Assembly: GCF_034008635.1 (NCBI RefSeq) | Contig: NZ_CP125378.1 | Coordinates: forward strand, 3,028,001 to 3,092,000 | Direction: 5' to 3' | DNA from: Pseudomonas sp. P8_229 | Lineage (GTDB): Bacteria; Pseudomonadota; Gammaproteobacteria; Pseudomonadales; Pseudomonadaceae | Length of the DNA stretch: 64,000 nt | Shown here: piece by piece, positions 19,030 to 27,503 of the stretch | Layout: every line of letters begins with the position of its first letter | Position numbering within the stretch: the stretch's first letter is position 1 | The notes under the pieces: generated by a model | Told to the model about the DNA's origin: nothing | Databases searched by the model: none | The model's input: only the letters and a program-made list of their open reading frames with translations | Program-made: the position numbers and the translations under genes

Positions 19030-20037
19030 GTGATCGAGTTTCAAAACGTCCACAAAACTTACCGCGTCGCCGGTAAGGACATTCCCGCCCTGCACCCGAC
19101 CAGTCTTTCGATTGAAAACGGTCAGGTCTTCGGCCTGATCGGCCATTCCGGTGCGGGAAAAAGTACCCTGCTGCGTCTGATCAATCGCCTGGAAGAGTCC
19201 AGCGGCGGCAAGATCATCGTCGACGGCGAAGAAGTCACCGCACTGGACGCCAACGGCCTGCGCCGTTTCCGCCAGCAGGTCGGGATGATCTTCCAGCACT
19301 TCAACCTGCTTGCGTCCAAGACTGTCGCCGACAACGTCGCGCTGCCGCTGACCCTGGCCGGTGAACTGTCCACCAGCGAGATCAACCAGCGCGTCGCCGA
19401 GTTGCTGGCGCGGGTCGGTCTGTCCGACCACGCCAAGAAGTATCCGGCGCAATTGTCCGGCGGCCAGAAGCAGCGCGTCGGCATCGCCCGCGCCCTGGCG
19501 ACCAAGCCGAAGATTCTGCTGTGCGACGAGGCCACCAGCGCCCTCGATCCGCAGACCACCGCGTCAGTCCTGCAACTGCTGGCCGAGATCAACCGTGAAC
19601 TGAAACTGACCATCGTCCTGATCACCCACGAGATGGACGTGATCCGTCGCGTCTGCGATCAGGTGGCAGTGATGGACGCCGGGGTGATCGTCGAGCAAGG
19701 TTCGGTGGCCGATGTGTTCCTGCATCCGAAGCACCCGACCACCAAGCGTTTTGTGCAGGAAAGCGAGCAGATCGACGAAAGCGAACAGCGCGATGACTTC
19801 GCTCACGTGCCGGGTCGCATCGTGCGTCTGACCTTCCAGGGCGAAGCGACCTACGCGCCGTTGCTCGGTACTGTCGCCCGGGAAACCGGCGTCGACTACA
19901 GCATCCTCGCCGGTCGCATCGACCGCATCAAAGACATTCCTTACGGGCAATTGACCCTCGCCGTCACCGGTGGCGACATGGAAGCGGCCTTCGCCCGCTT
20001 CACCGCCGCTGACGTTCACATGGAGGTGCTGCGTTAA
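19030..20037 (+). CDS. metN: Methionine ABC transporter ATP-binding protein MetN
   Basis: ATPase of the D/L-methionine importer MetNIQ, 335 residues from GTG 19030. Walker A is GHSGAGKST, signature [15 protein letters not shown], Walker [14 protein letters not shown]. After residue 240 comes the C-terminal NIL domain ([20 protein letters not shown]), which binds methionine and inhibits transport in the family. The stop overlaps the metI start (TAATG). No SAM riboswitch-like structure is visible in the 180 bases upstream. Confidence 0.94.
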   Translation: MIEFQNVHKTYRVAGKDIPALHPTSLSIENGQVFGLIGHSGAGKSTLLRLINRLEESSGGKIIVDGEEVTALDANGLRRFRQQVGMIFQHFNLLASKTVADNVALPLTLAGELSTSEINQRVAELLARVGLSDHAKKYPAQLSGGQKQRVGIARALATKPKILLCDEATSALDPQTTASVLQLLAEINRELKLTIVLITHEMDVIRRVCDQVAVMDAGVIVEQGSVADVFLHPKHPTTKRFVQESEQIDESEQRDDFAHVPGRIVRLTFQGEATYAPLLGTVARETGVDYSILAGRIDRIKDIPYGQLTLAVTGGDMEAAFARFTAADVHMEVLR

Positions 20038-20711
20038 TGGAAGCCCTGATGAGTTTCTTCACCAATATCGACTGGTACGAAATCTGGCTGGCGACCGGCG
20101 ACACCATGCTGATGCTCGGCGGTTCGCTGCTGTTTACCGTGCTGCTCGGCCTGCCGCTGGGTGTGTTGCTGTTTCTCTGCAGCCCGCGTCAGCTCCTGGA
20201 AAACCGTGGCCTCTACGCCTTCATGTCGCTGGCGGTGAACATCCTGCGTTCGCTGCCGTTCATTATTCTGTTGATCGTGATGATCCCGTTCACCGTGCTG
20301 ATCACCGGCACCTCGCTGGGCGTGGCCGGTGCGATTCCGCCGTTGGTGGTGGGGGCGACCCCGTTCTTCGCGCGTCTGGTGGAAACCGCGCTGCGTGAAG
20401 TCGATCGCGGCATCATCGAAGCGACCCAGTCGATGGGCGCGACCACCCGGCAGATCATCATGAACGCCTTGCTGCCGGAAGCCCGTCCGGGCATCTTCGC
20501 AGCGATTACGGTGACGGCGATTACGCTGGTGTCCTACACGGCGATGGCCGGTGTGGTCGGTGCCGGTGGTCTGGGTGACCTGGCGATCCGTTTCGGCTAC
20601 CAGCGTTTCCAGACTGACGTGATGATCGTCACCGTGGTGTTGCTGCTGATTCTGGTACAAGTGCTGCAAATGGTAGGTGATCGACTGGTCGTGCATTTCT
20701 CGCGCAAATAA
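20037..20711 (+). CDS. metI: Methionine ABC transporter permease MetI
   Basis: Inner-membrane permease of 224 residues with five to six membrane helices. The family pattern is SLAVNILRSLPFIILLIVMIP near the middle and the EAA-type coupling loop EATQSMGATTRQIIMNALLPEA. It is translationally coupled with metN and followed 78 bases later by metQ. Confidence 0.94.
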   Translation: MEALMSFFTNIDWYEIWLATGDTMLMLGGSLLFTVLLGLPLGVLLFLCSPRQLLENRGLYAFMSLAVNILRSLPFIILLIVMIPFTVLITGTSLGVAGAIPPLVVGATPFFARLVETALREVDRGIIEATQSMGATTRQIIMNALLPEARPGIFAAITVTAITLVSYTAMAGVVGAGGLGDLAIRFGYQRFQTDVMIVTVVLLLILVQVLQMVGDRLVVHFSRK

Positions 20712-20789
20712 CCGGTTTTTGTAATCAAGAAATGAGCCGGCCATTCGCTGGCAGGCGCCATACGGGCGCTTTGAAAAGGAGTTAGCTGA

Positions 20790-21560
20790 ATGAAAAAACT
20801 GATCGCTGCTTTCGCTGCCGTAGCCGCTTTTTCGGCCCACGCTGAAACCCTGACCGTTGCCGCCACTCCGGTGCCGCACGCGGAAATCCTCGAATTCGTG
20901 AAGCCGGCTCTGGCCAAAGAAGGCGTGGATCTGAAGGTCAAGGTGTTCACCGACTACATTCAGCCGAACGTACAGGTCGCTGAAAAGCGTCTGGATGCCA
21001 ACTTCTTCCAGCACCAGCCGTACCTTGATGAGTTCAACAAGGCCAAGGGCACCCATCTGGTCGCGGTGACTGGCGTGCATCTGGAGCCACTGGGCGCGTA
21101 CTCGAACAAGATCAAGGATCTGAAGGACCTGCCAAGCGGCGCCAACGTGGTGATCCCGAACGACGCCACCAACGGCGGCCGTGCGCTGTTGCTGCTGGCC
21201 AAGGCGGGCGTGATCACGCTGAAGGATCCGAAAAACATCCTGTCGACTGTCAAAGACATCGCGACAAACCCGAAAGACCTGAAAATCCGTGAACTGGAAG
21301 CCGCGACCATCCCGCGCGTGCTGACCCAGGTCGATCTGGCGCTGATCAACACCAACTACGCGCTGGAAGCCAAGCTCGATCCCTCCAAGGATGCGCTGGT
21401 GATCGAAGGTAACGACTCGCCGTACGTGAACATCCTGGTGTCCCGCGAGGACAACAAGGACAGCGCCGCGATGCAGAAACTGGCTGCTGCGCTGCACAGC
21501 CCGGAAGTGAAGAAGTTCATCACCGAGAAGTACAAAGGCGCGGTGTTGCCGGCGTTCTGA
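20790..21560 (+). CDS. metQ: Methionine-binding protein MetQ
   Basis: Substrate-binding component of 256 residues, NlpA/MetQ family: AATPVPHAEILEFVKP, VKVFTDYIQPNVQV, ANFFQHQPYLDEFN and VIPNDATNGGRALLLL. The 18-residue signal peptide ends SAHA with no cysteine, so it appears to be a soluble periplasmic protein rather than the lipoprotein typical of E. coli. It has a strong ribosome site (AAAGGAG) and a terminator just after its stop. Confidence 0.93.
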   Translation: MKKLIAAFAAVAAFSAHAETLTVAATPVPHAEILEFVKPALAKEGVDLKVKVFTDYIQPNVQVAEKRLDANFFQHQPYLDEFNKAKGTHLVAVTGVHLEPLGAYSNKIKDLKDLPSGANVVIPNDATNGGRALLLLAKAGVITLKDPKNILSTVKDIATNPKDLKIRELEAATIPRVLTQVDLALINTNYALEAKLDPSKDALVIEGNDSPYVNILVSREDNKDSAAMQKLAAALHSPEVKKFITEKYKGAVLPAF

Positions 21561-21582
21561 TTTGGTTGGTTGTGTACAAAAC

Positions 21583-21608
21583 GGGAGCCCAAGTGGCTCC
21601 CTTTTTTT
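21583..21608 (+). terminator. Rho-independent terminator of metNIQ
   Basis: GGGAGCC, short loop, GGCTCCC, followed by seven T residues, 22 bases after the metQ stop. Confidence 0.9.
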
Positions 21609-21623
21609 GCCTGACACAAATCC

Positions 21624-21715
21624 CCTGTGGGAGCGGGCTTGCTCGCGAATGCGGTGTGTCAGTCGCCATATCTTTATCTGTCCCACCGCATTCGCGAGCA
21701 AGCCCGCTCCCACAT
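21624..21715. repeat. REP inverted pair, GTGGGAGCGGG type
   Basis: Convergent arms GTGGGAGCGGGCTTGCTCGC at 21627 onward and its exact reverse complement ending at 21714, separated by about 45 bases. It lies between the converging metQ and SCO genes, right after the metQ terminator. Confidence 0.9.
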
Positions 21716-21731
21716 TGGAACAGTGGTGACC

Positions 21732-22367
21732 TTATTTGCGGTTAAGCATTACCGGGAGTTGTGCGACCAGTTTGGCGTTGTTCAACGGCGCACGAATAAA
21801 CCCACGCTGCGTCCCGTCCGGCCCGATCACCGCCAGGTTGCCGCTGTGATCCACGGTGTAGTTCGGCTTGCTGGTATCGGCCGGAATGAACGGAATGCTC
21901 ACTGCGTTCGCCACCTTCTGCAGCTCTTCGATCGACTTCGGCGTCAGGCCGATGAACTGCGGGTCGAAGTAGCCCAGGTACTGCTTCAACTGCTGCGGGT
22001 TATCGCGGTTCGGGTCAACGCTGACCAGCACGATCTGCAACTTATCCACAGCGTCCTTGGGCAACTCGCTCTTGATCTGGCGCAGTTGCGCGAGGGTGGT
22101 CGGGCAGATGTCCGGGCAGAAGGTGTAGCCGAAGAACAGCAGGCTCCACTTGCCTTTCAACTCGTCGATGGCGACCGGTTGGCCATCCTGATTAGTCATC
22201 GTCACGCCTGGCAGGGTGCGGCTTTGCGGCAGCAGGATGATGCCGGCGTCGATCAGCGCGGTGGGGTCGCCCTGGCCTTTGCCACTCAGCACTTTGTTGA
22301 CGGTAAGTCCCAGGATCAGCGCGATCACGGCGACGAGGATGAAGACGGTTTTCTGGGTTCGAGTCAT
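21732..22367 (-). CDS. SCO1/SenC/PrrC copper chaperone for cytochrome oxidase
   Basis: Membrane-anchored periplasmic copper protein that helps load the CuA centre of subunit II. The 211-residue protein has one N-terminal membrane helix (about 7-27) and a thioredoxin-like domain. The copper ligands are intact: CPDIC (Cys84 and Cys88) and His174 in VDHSGN. ATG 22367 is used because it overlaps the ctaB stop (ATGA) and starts just before the membrane anchor; a longer reading adds 42 residues of ctaB-overlapping sequence. Last gene of the aa3 oxidase cluster. Confidence 0.92.
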   Translation of the reverse strand: MTRTQKTVFILVAVIALILGLTVNKVLSGKGQGDPTALIDAGIILLPQSRTLPGVTMTNQDGQPVAIDELKGKWSLLFFGYTFCPDICPTTLAQLRQIKSELPKDAVDKLQIVLVSVDPNRDNPQQLKQYLGYFDPQFIGLTPKSIEELQKVANAVSIPFIPADTSKPNYTVDHSGNLAVIGPDGTQRGFIRAPLNNAKLVAQLPVMLNRK

Positions 22368-23263
22368 AGGTTCAACAGTAAGTAGTGGTCTACGAGCAGG
22401 GCGATGAACAACAGGAACAAGTAATAAATAGAGTACTTGAAGGTGTTGATCGCCGCGTGCGGCCGAGTGCCACGGTACAGCACCACGGCCCATTGCAGAA
22501 ACCTTGCGCCCAGCGCGAGGGCGCAGAGCAGGTAGAGCACGCCGCTCATGTGAATCACGTACGGCAGCAGACTGACCGCCAGCAGCGCAAAGGTGTACAG
22601 CAGAATATGCACCTTGGTGTAGTGCTCACCGTGGGTCACCGGCAGCATCGGGATGTCGGCCTTGGCGTATTCCTCTTTGCGATGAATCGCCAGCGCCCAG
22701 AAGTGCGGCGGGGTCCAGGCGAAGATAATCAGCACCAGCAGCAACGGTTCGGCGCTGACATGGCCAGTGGTGGCGGTCCAGCCGAGCAGCGGTGGGGCCG
22801 CGCCGGCGAGGCCGCCAATGACGATGTTCTGCGGTGTCGCGCGTTTGAGGAAACCGGTGTAGATCACCGCGTAACCGAGCAGCGAGGCCAGCGTCAGCCA
22901 CGCCGTCAGCGGATTGGTAAAGGTCAGCAACATGGCCTGACCGAGCAGCGCCAGCACCAGTGCAAAGGTCAGCGCCGCCGCTGGCGAAACCCGACCTTCC
23001 GCCAATGGCCGTTTATGCGTGCGCGCCATCACCGCATCGATGCGCCGGTCGACCACATGGTTGACCGCCGCTGCCCCGCCGGCACACAGCGCAATTCCCA
23101 GATTACCGAACACCAGCACCGTCCACGGCACCCCGGCGCGGGTCGCGAGGAACATGCCGACCAGCGAGGTGATGAGCATCAGCACCACCACTTTCGGCTT
23201 GGTCAGCTCCAGATAGTCACGCCACAGCGCTTGCGCGGGACGTTCGCCGATCAGAAGCGCCAT
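22364..23263 (-). CDS. ctaB: Protohaem IX farnesyltransferase (haem O synthase)
   Basis: Adds a farnesyl group to protohaem, making haem O for haem A synthesis. The 299-residue UbiA-family protein has about eight to nine membrane helices. The prenyl-diphosphate site is [20 protein letters not shown] (about residues 68-88), with a second Asp-rich loop. It is also called cyoE. It overlaps ctaA upstream by 13 bases and the SCO gene downstream by four, so it is part of a tightly coupled operon. Confidence 0.95.
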   Translation of the reverse strand: MALLIGERPAQALWRDYLELTKPKVVVLMLITSLVGMFLATRAGVPWTVLVFGNLGIALCAGGAAAVNHVVDRRIDAVMARTHKRPLAEGRVSPAAALTFALVLALLGQAMLLTFTNPLTAWLTLASLLGYAVIYTGFLKRATPQNIVIGGLAGAAPPLLGWTATTGHVSAEPLLLVLIIFAWTPPHFWALAIHRKEEYAKADIPMLPVTHGEHYTKVHILLYTFALLAVSLLPYVIHMSGVLYLLCALALGARFLQWAVVLYRGTRPHAAINTFKYSIYYLFLLFIALLVDHYLLLNL

Positions 23264-24330
23264 GGCGTTTCTCCTTTTATCGTTATAGGCGCGGCCACGT
23301 GCTTACGCGTGCTGAGGCGCCAGCGCGCCAGTACCGGCTGTTTGACCCGGACCAGACTGGTCCGCGCGTGGTAATTGACCAGCACCATGGTCAACAGCAG
23401 CGCTGCGCCGCCGGCGTTGTGCGCCACCGCCACCGGCAGCGGCAGATGGAACAGCACGTTGCTGATGCCAAGGGTGATTTGTGCGCCGAGGGCGACCAGC
23501 ACCAGCCCGGCGAGCCGCGTCATGCCGACGGCCCTGAGTTGCCAGGCCAGACCGAGCAGCACCAGCGTGACCAGCAAGGCGCCGATGCGGTGGGTCAGGT
23601 GAATCGCCGTGCGCGCATCGCTGTCGAGCTGGCCGCCGAGGTAATTCGGGCCGATGTGCTGGGTCAGGTGAAAGCCGTTGGCAAAGTCGGCTGGCGGCAG
23701 CCATTGGCCGTGACAGGTCGGAAAGTCGATGCAGGCCACCGCCGCGTAGTTGGAGCTGACCCAGCCACCGAGGGCGATCTGGCCGATCACCAGCAACAGC
23801 CCGGCGGTCGCCCAGTACTGCAAGCGCTTGGGCACGGTCAGCGCCGGCAGCACGCCGGACAACCTCAAGGTCAGCAGGAACAGCAGGCTCAATGTCGCAA
23901 AGCCGCCGAGCAGATGCCCGGTAACCACTTGCGGCCAGAGCTTGAGCGTCACCGTCCACATGCCGAATGCCGCTTGGGCGAACACCACCGCCAGCAGGAA
24001 CAGCGGCAGCTTTAGCGGCTGGCCGGGATGCCGGCGATTGACCCAGGCGCGCCCGGCCAGGATCGAAATCAGCAGGCCGAGGGTGCCGGCGAAGTAGCGG
24101 TGGATCATCTCGTTCCAGCCCTTGTGCGCCACCACCGGCGAGTCGGGGTAATGCAGCTCGGCATGGGCCAGTTGGGCCTCGCTTTTCGGCACGCTGATAA
24201 AGCCGTAGCAGCCCGGCCAGTCCGGACATCCAAGGCCGGCGTGGGTCAGGCGGGTGTAGGCGCCGAGCAGCACGACGATCAGTGCCAGCAGGGTGGCAAA
24301 CAGCGCGAGGCGAAATCCAGGTTTGGCCAT
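23251..24330 (-). CDS. ctaA: Haem A synthase (COX15/CtaA)
   Basis: Converts haem O to haem A for aa3 oxidase. The 359-residue membrane protein has about eight helices and conserved histidines in [27 protein letters not shown] and [10 protein letters not shown]-terminal [17 protein letters not shown] has the family cysteine pair. It lies 10 bases after the SCO-like gene and overlaps ctaB. Confidence 0.94.
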   Translation of the reverse strand: MAKPGFRLALFATLLALIVVLLGAYTRLTHAGLGCPDWPGCYGFISVPKSEAQLAHAELHYPDSPVVAHKGWNEMIHRYFAGTLGLLISILAGRAWVNRRHPGQPLKLPLFLLAVVFAQAAFGMWTVTLKLWPQVVTGHLLGGFATLSLLFLLTLRLSGVLPALTVPKRLQYWATAGLLLVIGQIALGGWVSSNYAAVACIDFPTCHGQWLPPADFANGFHLTQHIGPNYLGGQLDSDARTAIHLTHRIGALLVTLVLLGLAWQLRAVGMTRLAGLVLVALGAQITLGISNVLFHLPLPVAVAHNAGGAALLLTMVLVNYHARTSLVRVKQPVLARWRLSTRKHVAAPITIKGETPWRF

Positions 24331-24340
24331 GACGATGCCC

Positions 24341-24934
24341 TTATCCGATGTTCGACAGTTTCAGCAGGTGGCGCAGGTCGTTGAGCAGATCCTTACCCTT
24401 CACGTTCGGGTCGTAGCGCAGCACGAGGTTGCCGTGCGGGTCGATGATCCACAGCTGCGGCGTGGCCTTGTCGCCGGTGGTCTTGCTGAAGGTGGCGGCG
24501 TCCAGCGGGTAGCGTTGCAACTGCGGGTATTCGCGGGTGAGCTTGGCTTCGTAATCGGCGTTCAGCGGTTGCGCGGCGGCGAGGGCGTGGCTGGCGCGCC
24601 CGGCATCGCGGCCGAGGCCGATCTGGATCTGCCGGGCGAGGTACACCAGTTGCTGGCAATCGACCGCGCAGTCCTTGGGTGCGGTGACCAGCATCTGCCA
24701 GCGCTGTTCGTCGGCCTGCACGCCGAGGTCGGCACGGGACTGGCCGTTGCCGATCAGTTCGCCGTGATAGCTGCGACCGTCCGGCACCCAGAACTGCAGT
24801 TTGTACATGCCGGTGGCGAGGATCATCGGGCCGACCACGCCAAGCAGGATCAGCAGCAGCTGGATCCGGCCACGACGACGGGTGGCGGCAGGTTTCGCCT
24901 CAGACATGCTGGGTGGATTCATGGCCGTTCCCAT
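24341..24934 (-). CDS. SCO/thioredoxin-like membrane protein in the cox operon
   Basis: A 197-residue protein with a basic N-terminus and one membrane helix (about 25-45), then a predicted periplasmic domain. CAVDC (Cys89 and Cys93) matches the CxxxC of SCO proteins at the same place in the fold (compare WQMLVTAPKDCAVDC with [15 protein letters not shown] in the nearby SCO protein). The later PQLWIIDPHGNLVLRYDP resembles the SCO C-terminal strand, but the copper-ligand histidine is not evident. An oxidase-assembly or thiol-redox role is inferred. ATG 24934 is chosen for its AAGGAG site; it overlaps the SURF1 end by 35 bases. Confidence 0.72.
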   Translation of the reverse strand: MGTAMNPPSMSEAKPAATRRRGRIQLLLILLGVVGPMILATGMYKLQFWVPDGRSYHGELIGNGQSRADLGVQADEQRWQMLVTAPKDCAVDCQQLVYLARQIQIGLGRDAGRASHALAAAQPLNADYEAKLTREYPQLQRYPLDAATFSKTTGDKATPQLWIIDPHGNLVLRYDPNVKGKDLLNDLRHLLKLSNIG

Positions 24935-25640
24935 GGTTTTTCTCCTTTGCGTTGTGCAATCCAAGGTAGAGGTAGAGACCGAACAGGGCGGTGGCCATGG
25001 CGAACCACTGCACGGCGTAACCGAAGTGTTTTTCCGGGCCCATGGCGACCACCGGCCAATCAGCCTCGTAGCTGGCCGGGCCGGGTTCGGTGCGCAGTTC
25101 GTAGGCGAAACCGTCGCGCTCGAGGGTTTTCCACAGCTTGGCCGGCTCGACGGCGGTGATGGTTTGCGGCCAGGTGCTGCTGGCCGGATCGGCGTGCAAC
25201 TGGAAGGTCGCGCCGGGAGCGACGTAGACCCAGGCGTCGAGACTCAACACGTCAGTCGGAGTGGTGAATTTCGGGGTTATGCGGCGGTCCGGCCACGGCA
25301 GCCAGCCACGATTGACCAGCAGCCAGAGACCGCTGGCCCGGTCCTGAAACGGTTGCAGCAGTTCGATGCCGACCTTGCCGTTGCGCTGGCGGTTATCGAG
25401 CAACAGGCTGTGGGCGCCATCGAACTGACCGTAAAGATGTACCCGGCGATAAGCCGGGTCGGTGCTGTGCAGCAATTCGTTGCTGGCCATCGGCGCGGCG
25501 GCGCGGCGCTCGGCGTAACTGGCGAGCAGGGCGGTTTTCTCCGCGCCGCGGCCCAGTTGCCAGAAGCCCAGCGACACCAGCAGCGGCAGCAACAGGGCCA
25601 CCACCACGGTCGGTATCACGCCTGGGCGAAAGCGCTTCAT
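24900..25640 (-). CDS. SURF1 family cytochrome oxidase assembly protein
   Basis: A 246-residue protein with an N-terminal helix (about 7-27) and a C-terminal helix (about 212-232) around a periplasmic domain, the standard SURF1 layout. Family signatures include LLDNRQRNGKVGIELLQPF and WLLVNRGWLPWP near the middle and YAVQWFAMATALFGLY at the end. SURF1 helps deliver haem A to subunit I. The 3' end overlaps the next gene. Confidence 0.92.
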   Translation of the reverse strand: MKRFRPGVIPTVVVALLLPLLVSLGFWQLGRGAEKTALLASYAERRAAAPMASNELLHSTDPAYRRVHLYGQFDGAHSLLLDNRQRNGKVGIELLQPFQDRASGLWLLVNRGWLPWPDRRITPKFTTPTDVLSLDAWVYVAPGATFQLHADPASSTWPQTITAVEPAKLWKTLERDGFAYELRTEPGPASYEADWPVVAMGPEKHFGYAVQWFAMATALFGLYLYLGLHNAKEKNHGNGHESTQHV

Positions 25641-25710
25641 GGCCGCGCCACAAAGTCAGTCGTCGCGATCGCTATACTCAACTGCATCGCCTGTCCCCCG
25701 GAGTCTTCCC

Positions 25711-25914
25711 ATGCTCAAAGCAGCCATTGTCGTGCTGCTGATTGCCACGGTGATCAGCCTGTTCAGCGGCCTGTTTTTCCTGGTCAAGGACGACAGCAGC
25801 TCCAATCGCCTGGTCATCGCCTTGAGTGTTCGGGTGGCACTGGCCGCTGCCACCGTCGGCTTGATCGCCTGGGGCTTTTACAGCGGCCAACTGGTGTCGC
25901 ACGCGCCTTGGTGA
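25711..25914 (+). CDS. Twin transmembrane protein (DUF2909)
   Basis: A 67-residue protein made of two membrane helices joined by a short charged loop (VKDDSSSNR): MLKAAIVVLLIATVISLFSG and LSVRVALAAATVGLIAWGFY. It matches the DUF2909 twin-TM family found in pseudomonad cox clusters. It is encoded on the opposite strand between SURF1 and ctaE, the only plus-strand gene in this operon region. Function is unknown; a role in oxidase assembly is inference from position. Confidence 0.82.
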   Translation: MLKAAIVVLLIATVISLFSGLFFLVKDDSSSNRLVIALSVRVALAAATVGLIAWGFYSGQLVSHAPW

Positions 25915-25921
25915 TCAGCCC

Positions 25922-26809
25922 TCAGAGCACGTAAACGAAGATGAACAAGCCGATCCACACCACATCGACGAAGTGCCAGTACCAGCTTGCTGCCTCGAAC
26001 CCGAACTGATGCTCGGCATCGAAGTGGCCCTTCATGATGCGCATCAGCATCACGAACAGAATGATCGTGCCGATGGTCACGTGGGCGCCGTGGAACCCCG
26101 TGAGCATGAAGAACGTCGCGCCGTAGATGCCTGAACCCAGGGTCAGGCCCAGTTCGTGGTAGGCGTGCATGTATTCCTCGGCCTGCAAGGCGAGGAAGCC
26201 GCAGCCCAGCAGCACGGTGATCGCCAGCCAGATTTTCAGCGCGCCGCGATGGCCCTTCTTCAAGGCGTGGTGGGCGATGGTGATGGTCACGCTGGAACTG
26301 ACCAGCAGGATCGTGTTGATCAGCGGCAGGCCCCACGGGCTGATGACTTCCTTGGGCGGCGGGAACAGTTTCGGGTCAGGCGTGTGCAGCAGCGGCCAGG
26401 TGAACTGGAAGTTCGGCCAGAGCATGTGCGCAATGCCTTTCGGGCCTTCGCCACCCAGCGCCGGGCCGGAGATGTGCCGCACGTAGAACAGCGCACCGAA
26501 GAAGGCGATGAAGAACATTACCTCGGAGAAGATGAACCAACTCATGCCCCAGCGGAACGAGCGATCGAGCTGCGGGCTGTACAGCCCGGCGCGGCTTTCC
26601 TTGATCACCGCGCCGAACCAGCCGAACAGCATGTACGCCAGCAACAACCCACCGACGAAAAAGATGTACGGGCCGTGGGATTCCGGACGCGCCGCCTTCA
26701 GATCGTTGAACCAGGTCGCCAGGCCGTACACGGTGATGACCATGCCGAACGTGGCGATGATCGGCCATTTGCTCTGGGCCGGGACGTAATAGTGCTCATG
26801 ACTTGCCAT
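25922..26809 (-). CDS. ctaE: Cytochrome c oxidase subunit III
   Basis: Core subunit of the aa3 haem-copper oxidase, 295 residues with seven membrane helices. Family segments: FRWGMSWFIFSEVMFF, ALKKGHRGALKIWLAITVLLG, EYMHAYHELGLTLGSGIYG, FHGAHVTIGTI and WHFVDVVWIGLFIFVYVL at the C-terminus. It has a good ribosome site (GGAG) and lies 25 bases after ctaG. Confidence 0.96.
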   Translation of the reverse strand: MASHEHYYVPAQSKWPIIATFGMVITVYGLATWFNDLKAARPESHGPYIFFVGGLLLAYMLFGWFGAVIKESRAGLYSPQLDRSFRWGMSWFIFSEVMFFIAFFGALFYVRHISGPALGGEGPKGIAHMLWPNFQFTWPLLHTPDPKLFPPPKEVISPWGLPLINTILLVSSSVTITIAHHALKKGHRGALKIWLAITVLLGCGFLALQAEEYMHAYHELGLTLGSGIYGATFFMLTGFHGAHVTIGTIILFVMLMRIMKGHFDAEHQFGFEAASWYWHFVDVVWIGLFIFVYVL

Positions 26810-26834
26810 TTATTGTTCTCCTTATCGGGCACGC

Positions 26835-27386
26835 TTAACCGCCAGTGTTTGCAGCCACCGGAGGATGTCGGGCGGTGATATCGAACAGCGTGTAGGACAG
26901 CGTCAGGTGCTTCACGTCCTTGGGCATGTCGCGGTCAACGATGAAACGCACCGGCATTTCGATCTGCTGACCCGGCTGTAGCACCTGCTGGGTAAAGCAA
27001 AAGCATTCGGTCTTGTGGAAATACGCCGCCGCTTCGCTGGGCGCGATACTCGGCACGGCCTGGGCGCTCATCGGTTTGTCGGTGGGATTACGCGCGACGA
27101 AAATCATCTCGTTGACTGCGCCCGGGTTGGCGGTCAGCTCATCGTGCTTGGGGTAGAACTCCCACGGCATGTCGATGTTGTTGGTCGACAGAAACTGCAC
27201 GCGCACCTGCCGCGACTTATCCACAACCTGCTCGCCCTCGTACTGCCCGGCGGTCTTGCCGTTGATGCCGAAGGCCTTGCACATCACGTCGTAGATCGGC
27301 ACCAGGGCAAAGCCGAAGACAAACATCGCCACGACGACCCCCAGCAGGCGGGTGACGAGTTTTTTCAGCGAGATCGAGTCAGCCAT
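26835..27386 (-). CDS. ctaG: Cytochrome c oxidase assembly protein CtaG (Cox11)
   Basis: Copper chaperone that delivers CuB to subunit I. The 183-residue protein has an N-terminal membrane helix (about 12-32) and an immunoglobulin-like periplasmic domain. The copper motif CFCFTQQ is present, with YFHKTE before it. It belongs to the cox operon but is separated from ctaD by a REP pair. Confidence 0.94.
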   Translation of the reverse strand: MADSISLKKLVTRLLGVVVAMFVFGFALVPIYDVMCKAFGINGKTAGQYEGEQVVDKSRQVRVQFLSTNNIDMPWEFYPKHDELTANPGAVNEMIFVARNPTDKPMSAQAVPSIAPSEAAAYFHKTECFCFTQQVLQPGQQIEMPVRFIVDRDMPKDVKHLTLSYTLFDITARHPPVAANTGG

Positions 27387-27410
27387 GATTCCAACCCTCT
27401 ACACCACCCC

Positions 27411-27490
27411 CTGTAGGAGTGAGCCTGCTCGCGATGGCGGTGTGCCTGACACACCGCGTCCAGCTCATCGCGAGCAGGCTCACTCCTACA
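27411..27490. repeat. REP inverted pair inside the cox operon, TAGGAGTGAGCC type
   Basis: Convergent arms TAGGAGTGAGCCTGCTCGCG at 27414 onward and its reverse complement ending at 27487. Unlike most pairs here it lies between two genes of one operon (ctaD and ctaG), where the hairpin could affect read-through or mRNA stability. Confidence 0.88.
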
Positions 27491-27503
27491 AAGGCCAGGC
27501 GTT

